From: an uncultured Desulfobacter sp.
Lineage (GTDB): Bacteria > Desulfobacterota > Desulfobacteria > Desulfobacterales > Desulfobacteraceae
Length of the DNA stretch: 64,000 nucleotides
Direction of reading: 5' to 3'
Assembly (NCBI RefSeq): GCF_963666145.1
Contig: NZ_OY762614.1
Coordinates: 3,586,501 to 3,650,500, forward strand
The position numbers and the translations under genes are program-made. The notes below the pieces were generated by a model. The model saw nothing but the letters and a program-made list of their open reading frames with translations. It ran no database searches and was not told the origin of the DNA. This document shows positions 44,117 to 53,107 of the stretch, piece after piece; position 1 is the stretch's first letter; each line of letters begins with the position of its first letter.

Positions 44117-46261
44117 ATGTTTACTCAGGAAAATCAGCTTTTCTCCATACAGACGCCTTTAGGCCCGGATGAATTGATCTTAACGGGGTTTAAAGGGGCA
44201 GAGAAACTGTCGGGGCTTTTCCGCTTTGAATTGAATCTGGTCTCCGAGAGACGCAGTATCGCCTTTGAAGAGATTGTCGGTGCCAATGTTACGTTGTCAC
44301 TGGGGCTCAAGGACGGCAGTTCAAAATACGTGAACGGTCTTATTTCCAGTTTCACCCAGAACAGCAGCGTTGACAGCGATGAAAATATTTTGTCCGTTTA
44401 TACGGCAACGATGGTGCCCTGTTTCTGGCTGCTTACCCGTACGGCCGATTCACGAATATTTCAGGAAAAGTCCGTTCCTGATATCGTGGAGCAGATTTTT
44501 TCAGAGTACGAATTGTTTGATTATACCCTGCGCCTGAACGGGACATATACCCCCCGTGAATATACCGTACAATACAGAGAAACGGATTTTAATTTTATTT
44601 CCCGGCTTCTGGGAGAAGAGGGGATCTATTATTTTTTTGAGCACACCCAGGACAAACATAATCTGATTTTAGGCGATTCCCCCATGGTACATGAGCCCTG
44701 TGTTGGCCAGGAAGAGGCCAAGTGTGTCCAATCCTCCGGTGCCGGGGCCCGAACCGCCGCAGTCCCTGAAAATGAAGCAGATGTCATTACCCATTTGAAC
44801 GTCAAAAAGCAGATGCGTATTGATCGATACACCCTGAGCGATTTTAATTTTAAACAGCCCAATTCAAGTCTGCAGACCAGTTCAACGTCTAAAATTAACC
44901 TGGGGACCGGACAACGGGAAATTTACGATTATCCGGGGGGATACCGGGACAATTCCGGAGGGGAACGGTTCACCGATATGCGCATGGAAGAAGAGGAAGC
45001 CCGGATTACAACCTTGTCCGGAGACAGTGTCTGCCGCGCATTTACCAGCGGCTACCGGTTCCGGCTCATGGAGCATTTCAACGAGGAGATGAACGAAGAG
45101 GAGTTTGTACTCACCCGAGTGGAACATTCCGTAAAGCAGGCCGAAATCCTGAGCGGATCACTTGGGTCCCAGGAACGTCAATTTGAATATACCAACCGGT
45201 TTGAATGCATGCCTTTTTCCATCCCTTTCCGGCCGCCAAGAGATACAAGACGCCCGGTTGTGGACGGTGTTCAAACCGCAATTGTGGTGGGCCCATCCGG
45301 GGACGAGATTCATACGGATGAATACGGCCGGGTTAAAGTGCAGTTTCACTGGGATCGGGAGGGTGAAAAAAACGAGAACAGTTCCTGCTGGATACGGGTC
45401 TCCCAGGTGTGGGCCGGTGCCGGCTGGGGGGCCATGTTCATTCCCCGGATCGGCCATGAGGTGATCGTTGACTTTGAAGAGGGAAATCCGGACCGGCCCA
45501 TCATCATTGGGCGGGTCTACCACGCAAATAATCAGGTGCCGTACCCCCTTCCCGATGAGAAGACCAAGAGTACCATCAAGTCGGACTCCACCATCGGCGG
45601 GGGTGGATTCAACGAATTTCGGTTTGAGGACAAGAAAGGCAGTGAAGAGATTTTCCTGCATGGGCAAAAAGATTGGACCATTGCCATTGAAAATGACAAG
45701 AATCAGACGGTGGGCCATGATGAGACATTGGATGTGGGAAACAACCGGACCAAGTCTGTGGGGGTGAACCAGCGGGAAACCATCGGCGCCAACAAAACCA
45801 TCAGTGTGGGAGCCAATCATTCGGAAACCGTGGGCGTCAACATGACACAGACCGTTGGAAAAAATAAAACCGAAACCATCGGCATCAACAAGGCGGAAAC
45901 CATCGGTGCCGCAAAGGAGTTGACTATCGGTGCTGCTTACATGGTGACGGTCGGCGCGGCAATGACGGAAACTGTCGGTGCCGTCAAATCGGTGAATGTG
46001 GGGGCCAGCAGTTCCGAGGATGTGGGGTCCGACAAAAGCGTGACCTCCGGAAAGAAGATGTCCCTGGTTTCAGGGGACGATTTTTCCATCACCGGTGGCA
46101 AAAGCGGTGTCATTGACATCAAAGATGAACTGACCATAAAGGTGGGCAAGGCGTCCATTAATATGAAGAAGAACGGCGATATCACCATCAAGGGGAATAA
46201 TATCAACATCAAAGGCTCGGGAAATATCGTCATGAAAGCAAAAAAGATTCTGGAAAATTGA
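44117..46261 (+). CDS. vgrG: T6SS spike protein VgrG (TssI)
   Basis: A 714-residue spike protein. The first 380 residues match the gp27-like base (TPLGPDELILTGFKG, then EEGIYYFFEH). The OB-fold gp5-like part has WIRVSQVWAGAGWG and GNPDRPIIIGRVYHA. From about 545 to 650 come repeats of a ten-residue unit (NKTxTVGxN-like) that form the triangular beta-helix needle. There is no extra effector domain. TTGAGGAG precedes the ATG. It heads the plus-strand module, and its stop overlaps the next gene start (TGATG). Confidence 0.95.
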   Translation: MFTQENQLFSIQTPLGPDELILTGFKGAEKLSGLFRFELNLVSERRSIAFEEIVGANVTLSLGLKDGSSKYVNGLISSFTQNSSVDSDENILSVYTATMVPCFWLLTRTADSRIFQEKSVPDIVEQIFSEYELFDYTLRLNGTYTPREYTVQYRETDFNFISRLLGEEGIYYFFEHTQDKHNLILGDSPMVHEPCVGQEEAKCVQSSGAGARTAAVPENEADVITHLNVKKQMRIDRYTLSDFNFKQPNSSLQTSSTSKINLGTGQREIYDYPGGYRDNSGGERFTDMRMEEEEARITTLSGDSVCRAFTSGYRFRLMEHFNEEMNEEEFVLTRVEHSVKQAEILSGSLGSQERQFEYTNRFECMPFSIPFRPPRDTRRPVVDGVQTAIVVGPSGDEIHTDEYGRVKVQFHWDREGEKNENSSCWIRVSQVWAGAGWGAMFIPRIGHEVIVDFEEGNPDRPIIIGRVYHANNQVPYPLPDEKTKSTIKSDSTIGGGGFNEFRFEDKKGSEEIFLHGQKDWTIAIENDKNQTVGHDETLDVGNNRTKSVGVNQRETIGANKTISVGANHSETVGVNMTQTVGKNKTETIGINKAETIGAAKELTIGAAYMVTVGAAMTETVGAVKSVNVGASSSEDVGSDKSVTSGKKMSLVSGDDFSITGGKSGVIDIKDELTIKVGKASINMKKNGDITIKGNNINIKGSGNIVMKAKKILEN

Positions 46262-46788
46262 TGAAAGATCTTCCATCATTCAGTGCTGTCTCTGTTGAAC
46301 GTCCCGACAAACCCCTTGAGGGTGTCCGGGTCGGTAAAATTGTCCGGATTGACGGGAACGGCCGGATTCTTGTGGATTATCCTCAAAACCGCATGGGCGC
46401 GATGCCGGCCAGGTTTACCCGGGCCATGGACATTGAGTCCCTGGTTTCTGCTCAAAATGAGGGGTTAAAGGTCCTGCTGGTTTTTGAGGACAACCGTCCG
46501 GACCGGCCCATCATTATTGATATCCTCTCTTCCCTGATGGACGGGATTTACGGATCGGAAACCAGATCCGAGCGAGAGGACCTGGTTCTGAACATGGACG
46601 AAACCCAGGATATGACCCTAAACGGGAAAAGAATTATCTTCACCGGGCAGGAAGAAATTGTCCTCAAATGCGGCAAAGCAAGCATCACCATGACAAAGGC
46701 GGGGAAAATCCTCATCCGGGGAGCCTATCTGCTGAACCGCTCCAGCGGGGTCAATAAAATTAAAGGCGGATCAGTCCAAATCAACTGA
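46261..46788 (+). CDS. VgrG-associated DUF6484-like protein
   Basis: A 175-residue protein whose ATG shares a base with the vgrG stop. The N-terminal region (LEGVRVGKIVRIDGNGRILV to PDRPIIIDIL) is a VgrG/gp5-like OB fold of the type called DUF6484, and the tail KGGSVQIN with preceding beta-strands resembles the end of gp5-like spikes. It is probably an accessory or cargo-bridging part of the spike. The 3' end of a similar gene is seen as a remnant at 50718-50750. Confidence 0.78.
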   Translation: MKDLPSFSAVSVERPDKPLEGVRVGKIVRIDGNGRILVDYPQNRMGAMPARFTRAMDIESLVSAQNEGLKVLLVFEDNRPDRPIIIDILSSLMDGIYGSETRSEREDLVLNMDETQDMTLNGKRIIFTGQEEIVLKCGKASITMTKAGKILIRGAYLLNRSSGVNKIKGGSVQIN

Positions 46789-46803
46789 AGGGAGGATACC
46801 ACA

Positions 46804-47925
46804 TTGAGGCTGGAACATATCACTCAAATGGAGGCCGGATATACCATGGGGATGAATCCCGATGGCCGAGAACTCCTTGTGGTGGTTGTCAAGGGAACCT
46901 TCCAGATCTCTGATTCCGGCCACCCCCCTGTTCTTGCCCCAGAGCAGATTCGCCTGTTTGAGGCAGACGATTTTACCGGTGAACCAGGTTTGTCTGCCCC
47001 CCTGCATGAAAGTGACTATGCACCGTTCAAACCGATGTGCGATGTGATTCTCAACGGCAGCGCCTATGCCCCCGGCGGCAGACCGGCACCAAAAGTGCGT
47101 GTCATGCTCCAGATCGGTCCTGTCGCCAAATTCTTTCATGTGGTAGGTCCGCGATTCTGGCAAAAAGGAATGATTTCCATAAGCCCCACCCGGCCGATAC
47201 CTTTTACGGTGATGCCTTTTTCCTATGATACGGCCTTTGGCGGCGTAGATTTTAGTCATTCAAATGAAAAAAAACACAAGGCATTCATGGAAAACCCCAT
47301 TGGCAAAGGGTTCCATGATAACCTGAAAAATGAGGAAATCCACGGTACGCCGCTGCCCAATACAGAGGAGTTAAAGAACCCGGTCACCCGGCCTGACGGT
47401 CCATACCGGCCAATGGGCTTCGGGGTTGTCGGCCGGGGCTGGCTGCCCCGGTATCCCCTGGCCGGCACCTATGACCAGGCGTGGTTGGACAATGCCTTTC
47501 CCTTTCTTCCGGCTGATTTTGATTCCGCTTATTTCCAGTGTGCCCCTGCAGACCAGCAGATGCCTTATCCCAAGGGCGGGGAGAGTGTTGGTCTTCTTAA
47601 TCTTACACCGGAAGGAAAAACTGTTTTTCAACTGCCCTCAAAAGAGATCACAGTGACCTATTTTTTGAAAAACGGAGAAGAAAAAGACGTGGCGGCAAAT
47701 TTGGATACCCTTGTAATTGAACCGGATCGAGGAATCTTTACCCTAACTTGGCGGGCATCCCTGCCGTTGAAAAAGAATATGTTCGAGGTAGAATTTGCCC
47801 TTGTCGCGGAAAGTGCGGCAGACCGGGAGACGATTTTTCAAAAAAAGAATGTTTCATTTCCTTTGTTCGACACGGAAGATGAAGATTTTTCCCATAAGGT
47901 GCCGGAAGTAAGGGAGTATACCTAA
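46804..47925 (+). CDS. DUF2169 T6SS effector adaptor
   Basis: A 373-residue DUF2169 protein. In other bacteria DUF2169 proteins are chaperone/adaptors that load PAAR-type effectors onto VgrG. Recognisable segments are VVVVKGTFQ (26-34), SYDTAFGGVD and GFGVVGRGWLPR. The start is a TTG at 46804 with GGGAGG eight bases upstream; no better start is available. It lies 15 bases after the DUF6484-like gene, and the effector it probably serves is two genes downstream. The second module lacks a DUF2169 gene, so this one may serve both effectors. Confidence 0.88.
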   Translation: MRLEHITQMEAGYTMGMNPDGRELLVVVVKGTFQISDSGHPPVLAPEQIRLFEADDFTGEPGLSAPLHESDYAPFKPMCDVILNGSAYAPGGRPAPKVRVMLQIGPVAKFFHVVGPRFWQKGMISISPTRPIPFTVMPFSYDTAFGGVDFSHSNEKKHKAFMENPIGKGFHDNLKNEEIHGTPLPNTEELKNPVTRPDGPYRPMGFGVVGRGWLPRYPLAGTYDQAWLDNAFPFLPADFDSAYFQCAPADQQMPYPKGGESVGLLNLTPEGKTVFQLPSKEITVTYFLKNGEEKDVAANLDTLVIEPDRGIFTLTWRASLPLKKNMFEVEFALVAESAADRETIFQKKNVSFPLFDTEDEDFSHKVPEVREYT

Positions 47926-47955
47926 GTGAAGCCGGCTGCCATATAAGCAACCGGC

Positions 47956-48419
47956 ATGGTTACCAGTGTGGGGTTGACCGCACCTGCAACCTGCGCCGCC
48001 ATCCGCTGCGGGATTAATAATTTTCAAGAAACCCACTTTATGGGCAGGATCGGTGCGTGGATTGCGGCAGGAGAGATCCCCCTTGATTCGCCTTGGCTGG
48101 GACGGGCAAGGCTGGTTCATATGGCGGTTTCTGCCATTGATGAGTGTTTGGCTCCGTTGCGGGCCCAGGGAAAAAAAGATCCTATTTTTTCTGGGATTCC
48201 TTTGGTGATCTGTGTATCGGAAAAAGATAGACCGGGTAGGTTTTCCCGGTTGGAAGAAAATTTTATAGCGGAGAAACAGGTGCTGCGATTGTGCCGCTCA
48301 TTCTTGGTGTGGCCGCGGCCGCATCCCGTATAGGATGTGCTCACGGCAAAGGGATGTTATGCCATGTGAGTAACGATGACAAACAGCGGGCCGCATTGAT
48401 TGTAAATGGAGGAAATTGA
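47956..48419 (+). pseudogene. Broken thiolase-fold (ketoacyl-synthase-like) gene, internal deletion
   Basis: A remnant of the gene that is intact at 53966-54991. The N-terminal part (GLTAPATCAAIRCGINNF and onward) matches that protein up to about its residue 111. The frame then shifts at about 48271-48278 and resumes, two bases out of register, as TGAAIVPLILGVAAAASR to QRAALIVNGGN, matching residues 294-336. About 180 codons are missing. The second part ends at TGA 48417-48419, overlapping the effector ATG. A plain reading gives a 125-residue frame ending at 48333 with a nonsense tail. Confidence 0.85.
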
Positions 48420-49648
48420 TGGGCAACAAAGTATTTGCTAACGGACGGGAAGTCTCCTGCAAGGCTGCAGCCGGAAAAGCCGTATGCGCTTTCCCTGATG
48501 TTTGTTTTACTCCTCCGCAGACGGCGGTCACCCCGCCGGGCGTCCCAATTCCATACCCCAATACGGGCGTTGCAAAAGATACAACGAAAGGCAGTAAGAG
48601 AGTAAAAATTTCAGGAAAAGAAGTTATCCTAAAAAATAAATCTTACTTTAAGAAAAGTACCGGTGATGAAGCAGGAAGCGCTCCTAAAAAGGGTGTGATG
48701 ACGAATAAGGTAACTGGAAAAGTTTATTTTAATAGCTGGTCCATGGATGTAAAATTTGAGGGAGAGAATGTGACCAGACATCTCGATCTTACCACACACA
48801 ATCACGCATCTGTTCCCGGCGATACGCCGACTTGGCCGTATATTGATTCCCAGGCACTTGACACTAGTAAAAATGCCTGCCAAAAAGAAAAAAATAGGGA
48901 AAAAGAGGCTTGCAAGGATTATAAACCAAGAAATCCCGATGGCGAGGATCCTTGTCCGCCAGTAGCGGCCAAACCATCTGATGCGGATTCAGCAAATCAA
49001 TATGCGATGCAAATTCAAAAAGGCTCAAATGAAAATTCAAAAAAGTGCCTAAGGGCGAGACGTTGCATGTTACAACCTTACCAACCTTCCGAAAAACAAC
49101 AAGGTGGATGTTGTGAGGGCCAAACGGCTCACCACCTTGTTGAGGCAAGTTCATTTTGGGATGAAGGGCAAAGAAAAATTAAACCGGAAGAAAGAAAAGT
49201 GCTATTTGGCAAGGAAAAGTATGATGATAAAAAAGCACCGTGTGTCTGTGCTGAAGGAACCGGCCACGGTATCGGTACGCATGGTATGCTGCACGTTATT
49301 CAATCGGCAATGGCATTAAATAATAAGGAAGCTTTATTATTTGATTCAAAAGGACATCCCTTATTAAAAAAACATAAGGTCACATCTCTTGAGAAGGCTC
49401 AGAGGCAGGGGGCAAAGGCCGTCAAAGCCGTTTTTCCAGAATCTGATTGTAGTGTTGAATGTCTTGAAAATCAGCTGAAGGCTTATCATGAAACTGAGTG
49501 TGGCCTATCTAACAAAGAGCAAATCCGATCTGTTGTGACCGTTTCTACCAAAGAAACTCTCCGTAAGCGATTTAAAGCATTAAAAGATTATTTATATGCA
49601 AAAAAAGATCTAATAAAAAGGGCTGGAGAGGTAATTACTTCAAGATAG
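48419..49648 (+). CDS. T6SS effector: DUF4150 (PAAR-like) with GHH2/HNH-like nuclease end
   Basis: A 409-residue predicted toxin. Residues 1-140 are a DUF4150 PAAR-like tip domain (VFANGREVSC, CAFPDVCFTPPQ, HLDLTTHNH) that caps VgrG. Residues about 210-295 carry a cysteine/histidine-rich nuclease-like core: CRARRC-type pair, GCCEGQTAHHL (His238, His239), APCVCAEG and GTHGMLH (His288, His292), the pattern of GHH2 members of the HNH/endonuclease VII toxins. A basic tail of about 100 residues follows. GGAGG precedes the ATG. The next gene is the likely immunity protein. Confidence 0.85.
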   Translation: MGNKVFANGREVSCKAAAGKAVCAFPDVCFTPPQTAVTPPGVPIPYPNTGVAKDTTKGSKRVKISGKEVILKNKSYFKKSTGDEAGSAPKKGVMTNKVTGKVYFNSWSMDVKFEGENVTRHLDLTTHNHASVPGDTPTWPYIDSQALDTSKNACQKEKNREKEACKDYKPRNPDGEDPCPPVAAKPSDADSANQYAMQIQKGSNENSKKCLRARRCMLQPYQPSEKQQGGCCEGQTAHHLVEASSFWDEGQRKIKPEERKVLFGKEKYDDKKAPCVCAEGTGHGIGTHGMLHVIQSAMALNNKEALLFDSKGHPLLKKHKVTSLEKAQRQGAKAVKAVFPESDCSVECLENQLKAYHETECGLSNKEQIRSVVTVSTKETLRKRFKALKDYLYAKKDLIKRAGEVITSR

Positions 49649-49696
49649 CAAATTTTTAATTCTATTTTTGAGCGTTGTTTTATTAAGGAAAATAAA

Positions 49697-50623
49697 ATGC
49701 CGACATGGACAGATGAATACTCTTTTATAACTGGGGCTATTAGGAATAAAGAATTGTCATTGGTAATACTTTGTAAAGATAGCTTACAGGCTTCCAAAAT
49801 GGATCATTATATAAATATCGGTTGGTATAAGGGGTGTTGGGAGAGATGGGACCCTGAAGATATTCGAGAAGGCACAGCCGTTAGTGCTTGTGTTTGTTCT
49901 GACCCCATCGAACAATGGCTGATCCTGGATTTCTGGGGAAAAGTTATATGCATTGGGAGTGGAGATGTTCATGAAGAGCTAATCCAGACAAACGATATAT
50001 TTCCCAAAGAAATTGGCCCATTGACGAAAATAAAAACAATCTGCAACAAAGCATACGCTGTTGGCATGAATCGGCAGGTTTATCGCCGTGAAACTTCCAA
50101 TCAATGGCGCTGCATTGATGATGGCGCAAGAGTTGTTAATAGCGAATTCAAAGAGGGGAACATCGTTGGGTTTCAAGATATTGATGGGTTTACGGAAACG
50201 GAGTTGTATGCTGTCGGACTCGGAGGTGAAATTTGGTCATTTAACGGGGACATATGGGAGAATTTATTTTCCCCAACAAATATCCCTTTGACTGGAATTT
50301 GTACCGACGGTGACCAAACAGTATATATTTGCGGACGATTGGGAACTCTTATCGTTGGTAGAAAAAATAATTGGGAAATTATAGAAAACAATATCACAGA
50401 GGATGATTTTTGGAGCATAATATATTTCAAAGGACATGTTTATTTTTCAACATTTTGGCAAGTATATCGATTAGATAAAAGCGGCGTAATTGAGCCTATT
50501 GATTTTGGATTGGAGTTTCCTTCAAGTTGCTATCATTTGACACAAGCCGACGGCACCCTTTGGTCTATCGGTAAAAAAGATATCATCTCATACAATGGTG
50601 TGGCATGGGAGAGGATAGAATGA
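49697..50623 (+). CDS. Propeller-like repeat protein, candidate immunity protein
   Basis: A 308-residue soluble protein with no signal peptide and no known enzyme motif. Repeats of about 45-55 residues recur with an aromatic-rich beta pattern: YAVGMNRQVYRR, YAVGLGGEIWSF, VYICGRLGTLIV, VYFSTFWQVYRL and LWSIGKKDIISY. This suggests a five- or six-blade beta-propeller. It begins 48 bases after the effector stop with AAGGA upstream. It is similar to the protein at 52133-53077, which sits in the same place after the other effector. Its position argues for immunity; no immunity test is implied by the sequence itself. Confidence 0.72.
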   Translation: MPTWTDEYSFITGAIRNKELSLVILCKDSLQASKMDHYINIGWYKGCWERWDPEDIREGTAVSACVCSDPIEQWLILDFWGKVICIGSGDVHEELIQTNDIFPKEIGPLTKIKTICNKAYAVGMNRQVYRRETSNQWRCIDDGARVVNSEFKEGNIVGFQDIDGFTETELYAVGLGGEIWSFNGDIWENLFSPTNIPLTGICTDGDQTVYICGRLGTLIVGRKNNWEIIENNITEDDFWSIIYFKGHVYFSTFWQVYRLDKSGVIEPIDFGLEFPSSCYHLTQADGTLWSIGKKDIISYNGVAWERIE

Positions 50624-50717
50624 ATATTCAAGCCATGGCACTTTTTGATGGTTTTAATGTTTTATGAAAATAAAATACTTCAAGTGTTATCCCAGCGCAC
50701 TGAAGAGACAGCTTTTC

Positions 50718-50750
50718 TTTATTAAGGGAGGATCGGTCCAGATCAACTGA
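50718..50750 (+). pseudogene. 3' remnant of a VgrG-linked (DUF6484-like) gene
   Basis: The reading FIKGGSVQIN followed by TGA matches the C-terminus NKIKGGSVQIN-stop of the DUF6484-like gene at 46788, with codons differing mostly at synonymous positions. Upstream similarity is lost within a few codons. It lies just before the TIGR02270-like gene. Confidence 0.55.
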
Positions 50751-50764
50751 GATTGGATTGCCGG

Positions 50765-52027
50765 ATGATCATACCAGAAATTGTACTTCAGCATGTTGAG
50801 GAAGTAGCCTTTTTATGGCTTCTTCGACACTATGCCGTCGGGGAACCACATTATGATTTATCAGACCTGGCCCATCTTGATGATCGGATAGATGCGCACA
50901 TTGACGGTCTCCGAATTGCAGGGAATGCCGGTTGGGAGATTGCAAAAGAAAATCTTACATTTGAGGAATCCGGGGAGGTTTTCACGGCATCAATTCTTGC
51001 ACTTGATGAATTGATTATAGGTAAGACGGATCGATTCGATGCGGTGTTGCAATGTATTGATGTAGATCCTCTTCTGTGCAATGGACTGGTCTCTGCAATG
51101 GGGTGGTATCGTTTTGAAGAGATTGAACCGATTGTTTCAACATTTGCCTCGGAAGGACGTCCGTTCCTGCAACGATGCGCCATTGCCGCCTGTGCGATAC
51201 ACAGAAAGGACCCCGGAGCATTGTTGCTTAAAGGGCTGACGCATGAAGATCCTTTTGTGCGATCAAGGGCATTAAAGGCGGTGGGAGAACTGGGACGACA
51301 GGATCTGCTGTCGGACCTTAAAAACCATATAGAGGACGATGACCCGGACTGCCGGTGGCAGGCGGCATGGGCAACAGGCCTTTTTAAGGATCGGCAAAGC
51401 CTGCCCACCCTTTTTTCCGTTGCTGAAAATGGGGGCGAACACGCAGACGAGGCCTGTGCCATGGCGGTGAGGGTTATGAATCCCGCTGAATCCTATCCCT
51501 GGCTCAATATGCTTATGGCTGTACCGGGGCTTGCCCGTATAGCGGTCAAGGGATCTGGTGCCATGGGGAACCCCGGAAATATCCCTATACTGCTACAGAT
51601 GATGGAAGATCCTGATTTGGCGAGACTGGCAGGAGAAGCTGTTGCTATGATCACTGGGGTGGATTTGGCCTACGAGGACCTGGACAAAGAAGTGCCTGAA
51701 GGTTTTGAGACCGGGCCTTCCGAGGACCCCGAAGACGACAATGTGGATTTGGATCCAGATGAAGACCTGCCCTGGCCAGACCCTGTCATGGTGGGGCAGT
51801 GGTGGAATGAAAACAAAAACAGATTTCAGCCTAATACCCGATATCTTGCCGGCAGGCCTCTTGAATCCAAACATTTGATCCATGTTTTGAAAACAGGATA
51901 TCAGCGCCAGCGCATGGCCGCGGCAGTTGAGCTTGCCATGATACATCCGGGTATGCCTTTGTTTGAAGTCCGGGCTCCGGGAAAACGGCAGAAATCCCAG
52001 CTTAGGACCTCAAATGAAATAAAGTAG
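50765..52027 (+). CDS. HEAT-repeat protein, TIGR02270-like (T6SS-associated)
   Basis: A 420-residue protein with HEAT-like helical repeats in the middle (ALLLKGLTHEDPFVRSRALK, SDLKNHIEDDDPDCRWQAA, SLPTLFSVAENG). It has an acidic stretch (SEDPEDDNVDLDPDEDLP) and an N-terminus IIPEIVLQHVEEVAFLW matching TIGR02270 proteins, which are known from T6SS loci but have no assigned function. ATG 50765 fits the family start; a TTG at 50753 is in frame. The ribosome site is weak. It ends before the minus-strand immunity gene. Confidence 0.82.
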   Translation: MIIPEIVLQHVEEVAFLWLLRHYAVGEPHYDLSDLAHLDDRIDAHIDGLRIAGNAGWEIAKENLTFEESGEVFTASILALDELIIGKTDRFDAVLQCIDVDPLLCNGLVSAMGWYRFEEIEPIVSTFASEGRPFLQRCAIAACAIHRKDPGALLLKGLTHEDPFVRSRALKAVGELGRQDLLSDLKNHIEDDDPDCRWQAAWATGLFKDRQSLPTLFSVAENGGEHADEACAMAVRVMNPAESYPWLNMLMAVPGLARIAVKGSGAMGNPGNIPILLQMMEDPDLARLAGEAVAMITGVDLAYEDLDKEVPEGFETGPSEDPEDDNVDLDPDEDLPWPDPVMVGQWWNENKNRFQPNTRYLAGRPLESKHLIHVLKTGYQRQRMAAAVELAMIHPGMPLFEVRAPGKRQKSQLRTSNEIK

Positions 52028-52132
52028 ACGAAATTGCGCCGGAATTTGGCTCATCTACAAGGCGCAGCAAAGAATCTCTCCCAATCGGTTTAAAATCAAT
52101 ATTTTCATAATCGGTTTCTGCAATCTATCAGG

Positions 52133-53077
52133 CTATGGTTTTTGTTTGTACCTTGGGGTAATATCTTCCCACGTTTTTCCATCTTTTGTTATACATATGT
52201 CTTTAGTACCGACAGACATCAAAATGCCATCGTTTGCATGTAAGAAACCACAAGATGTATCATCGCCTAAACCCATTTTGACAGGAATTAAATCATTGTT
52301 TTTTAACATATAAACGTTTTTTCTTGTAGCGGCATAAATTGTGTCTTGGTAATATTCCAGGCTCCAGAATTCATCTTCTGTGCTGTTATGCTCAACTACG
52401 TTTATGTTTTTTTCGTTTCCTTTAAGGAGTACGCCTCCCTTTCCGCATATATACACTATATTCTTAACAGCTTTAACTTTATTCAGAATAACATTTGTGG
52501 GGCTATCCATTTGAACCCAAATATCATTTTTGCGCCACCAAATTTCACCACCAAAGCCGGCGGCACACATCGTATCTCCAATAGCATCCATAGAATTTAA
52601 ACCAAATACTGATTTTGTATTCGTAGGATCATCAAGAATACCATAGTCCTGGTGCGTCCAGTGATTTTTTCCTTCTCTTCGGTAAATCTGACGCCCCATT
52701 CCAACGGCGTATAAATTTTCGTTGATTACTCGGAGTTCTCTAATATCTCCGTGGACTTTAACCCCATTATCACTGTCATCTATTTCTTCATCTTCTCCCT
52801 CTTCATCCTCATCCGGCTGACCGGGGCCATACATCTTCTTTACATCAAAAACAGTAATTGTTCCGTCAATACCAGTAACGAAACCTTCGTCTTGTAATAC
52901 AACAAACTGAGTAGCATCAAAAAAGATATCGAATAAGTATTTATCTTTCTGTTTAAGATCCCATTTTATTGCTGCTGCTGATTCTTCTACATCATCAAAT
53001 TGACCAACAAAAAAACAGGTATCTTTGTCTTGAACATAGCCGGCCGTGAAACTCCATGGTGATCCTATTTTTGTCAT
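52133..53077 (-). CDS. Propeller-like repeat protein, candidate immunity protein (second module)
   Basis: A 314-residue paralogue of the protein at 49697-50623. Shared repeat lines include YAVGMGRQIYRREGKNHW, AAGFGGEIWWRKNDIW, VYICGKGGVLLKGNEK and EDEFWSLEYYQDTIYAATRK. It differs by an acidic insertion (DEDEEGEDEEIDDSD, about 90-104). TAGGAG precedes the ATG, 30 bases after the stop of the minus-strand effector. It presumably protects against that effector; the acidic loop could mimic nucleic acid at a nuclease active site, which is speculation. Confidence 0.72.
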   Translation of the reverse strand: MTKIGSPWSFTAGYVQDKDTCFFVGQFDDVEESAAAIKWDLKQKDKYLFDIFFDATQFVVLQDEGFVTGIDGTITVFDVKKMYGPGQPDEDEEGEDEEIDDSDNGVKVHGDIRELRVINENLYAVGMGRQIYRREGKNHWTHQDYGILDDPTNTKSVFGLNSMDAIGDTMCAAGFGGEIWWRKNDIWVQMDSPTNVILNKVKAVKNIVYICGKGGVLLKGNEKNINVVEHNSTEDEFWSLEYYQDTIYAATRKNVYMLKNNDLIPVKMGLGDDTSCGFLHANDGILMSVGTKDICITKDGKTWEDITPRYKQKP

Positions 53078-53107
53078 TTTTACTCCTATGTAAGAGCCGA
53101 AATGGCT

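Noticed and set aside
45700..46080. Tandem repeats in vgrG as a CRISPR-like or satellite array
   Set aside because: The repeats are in frame and encode the beta-helix needle; there are no spacers.
48334..48418. Short intergenic gap before the plus-strand effector
   Set aside because: In another frame it encodes the C-terminus of the broken thiolase-fold gene, so it was merged into that pseudogene.
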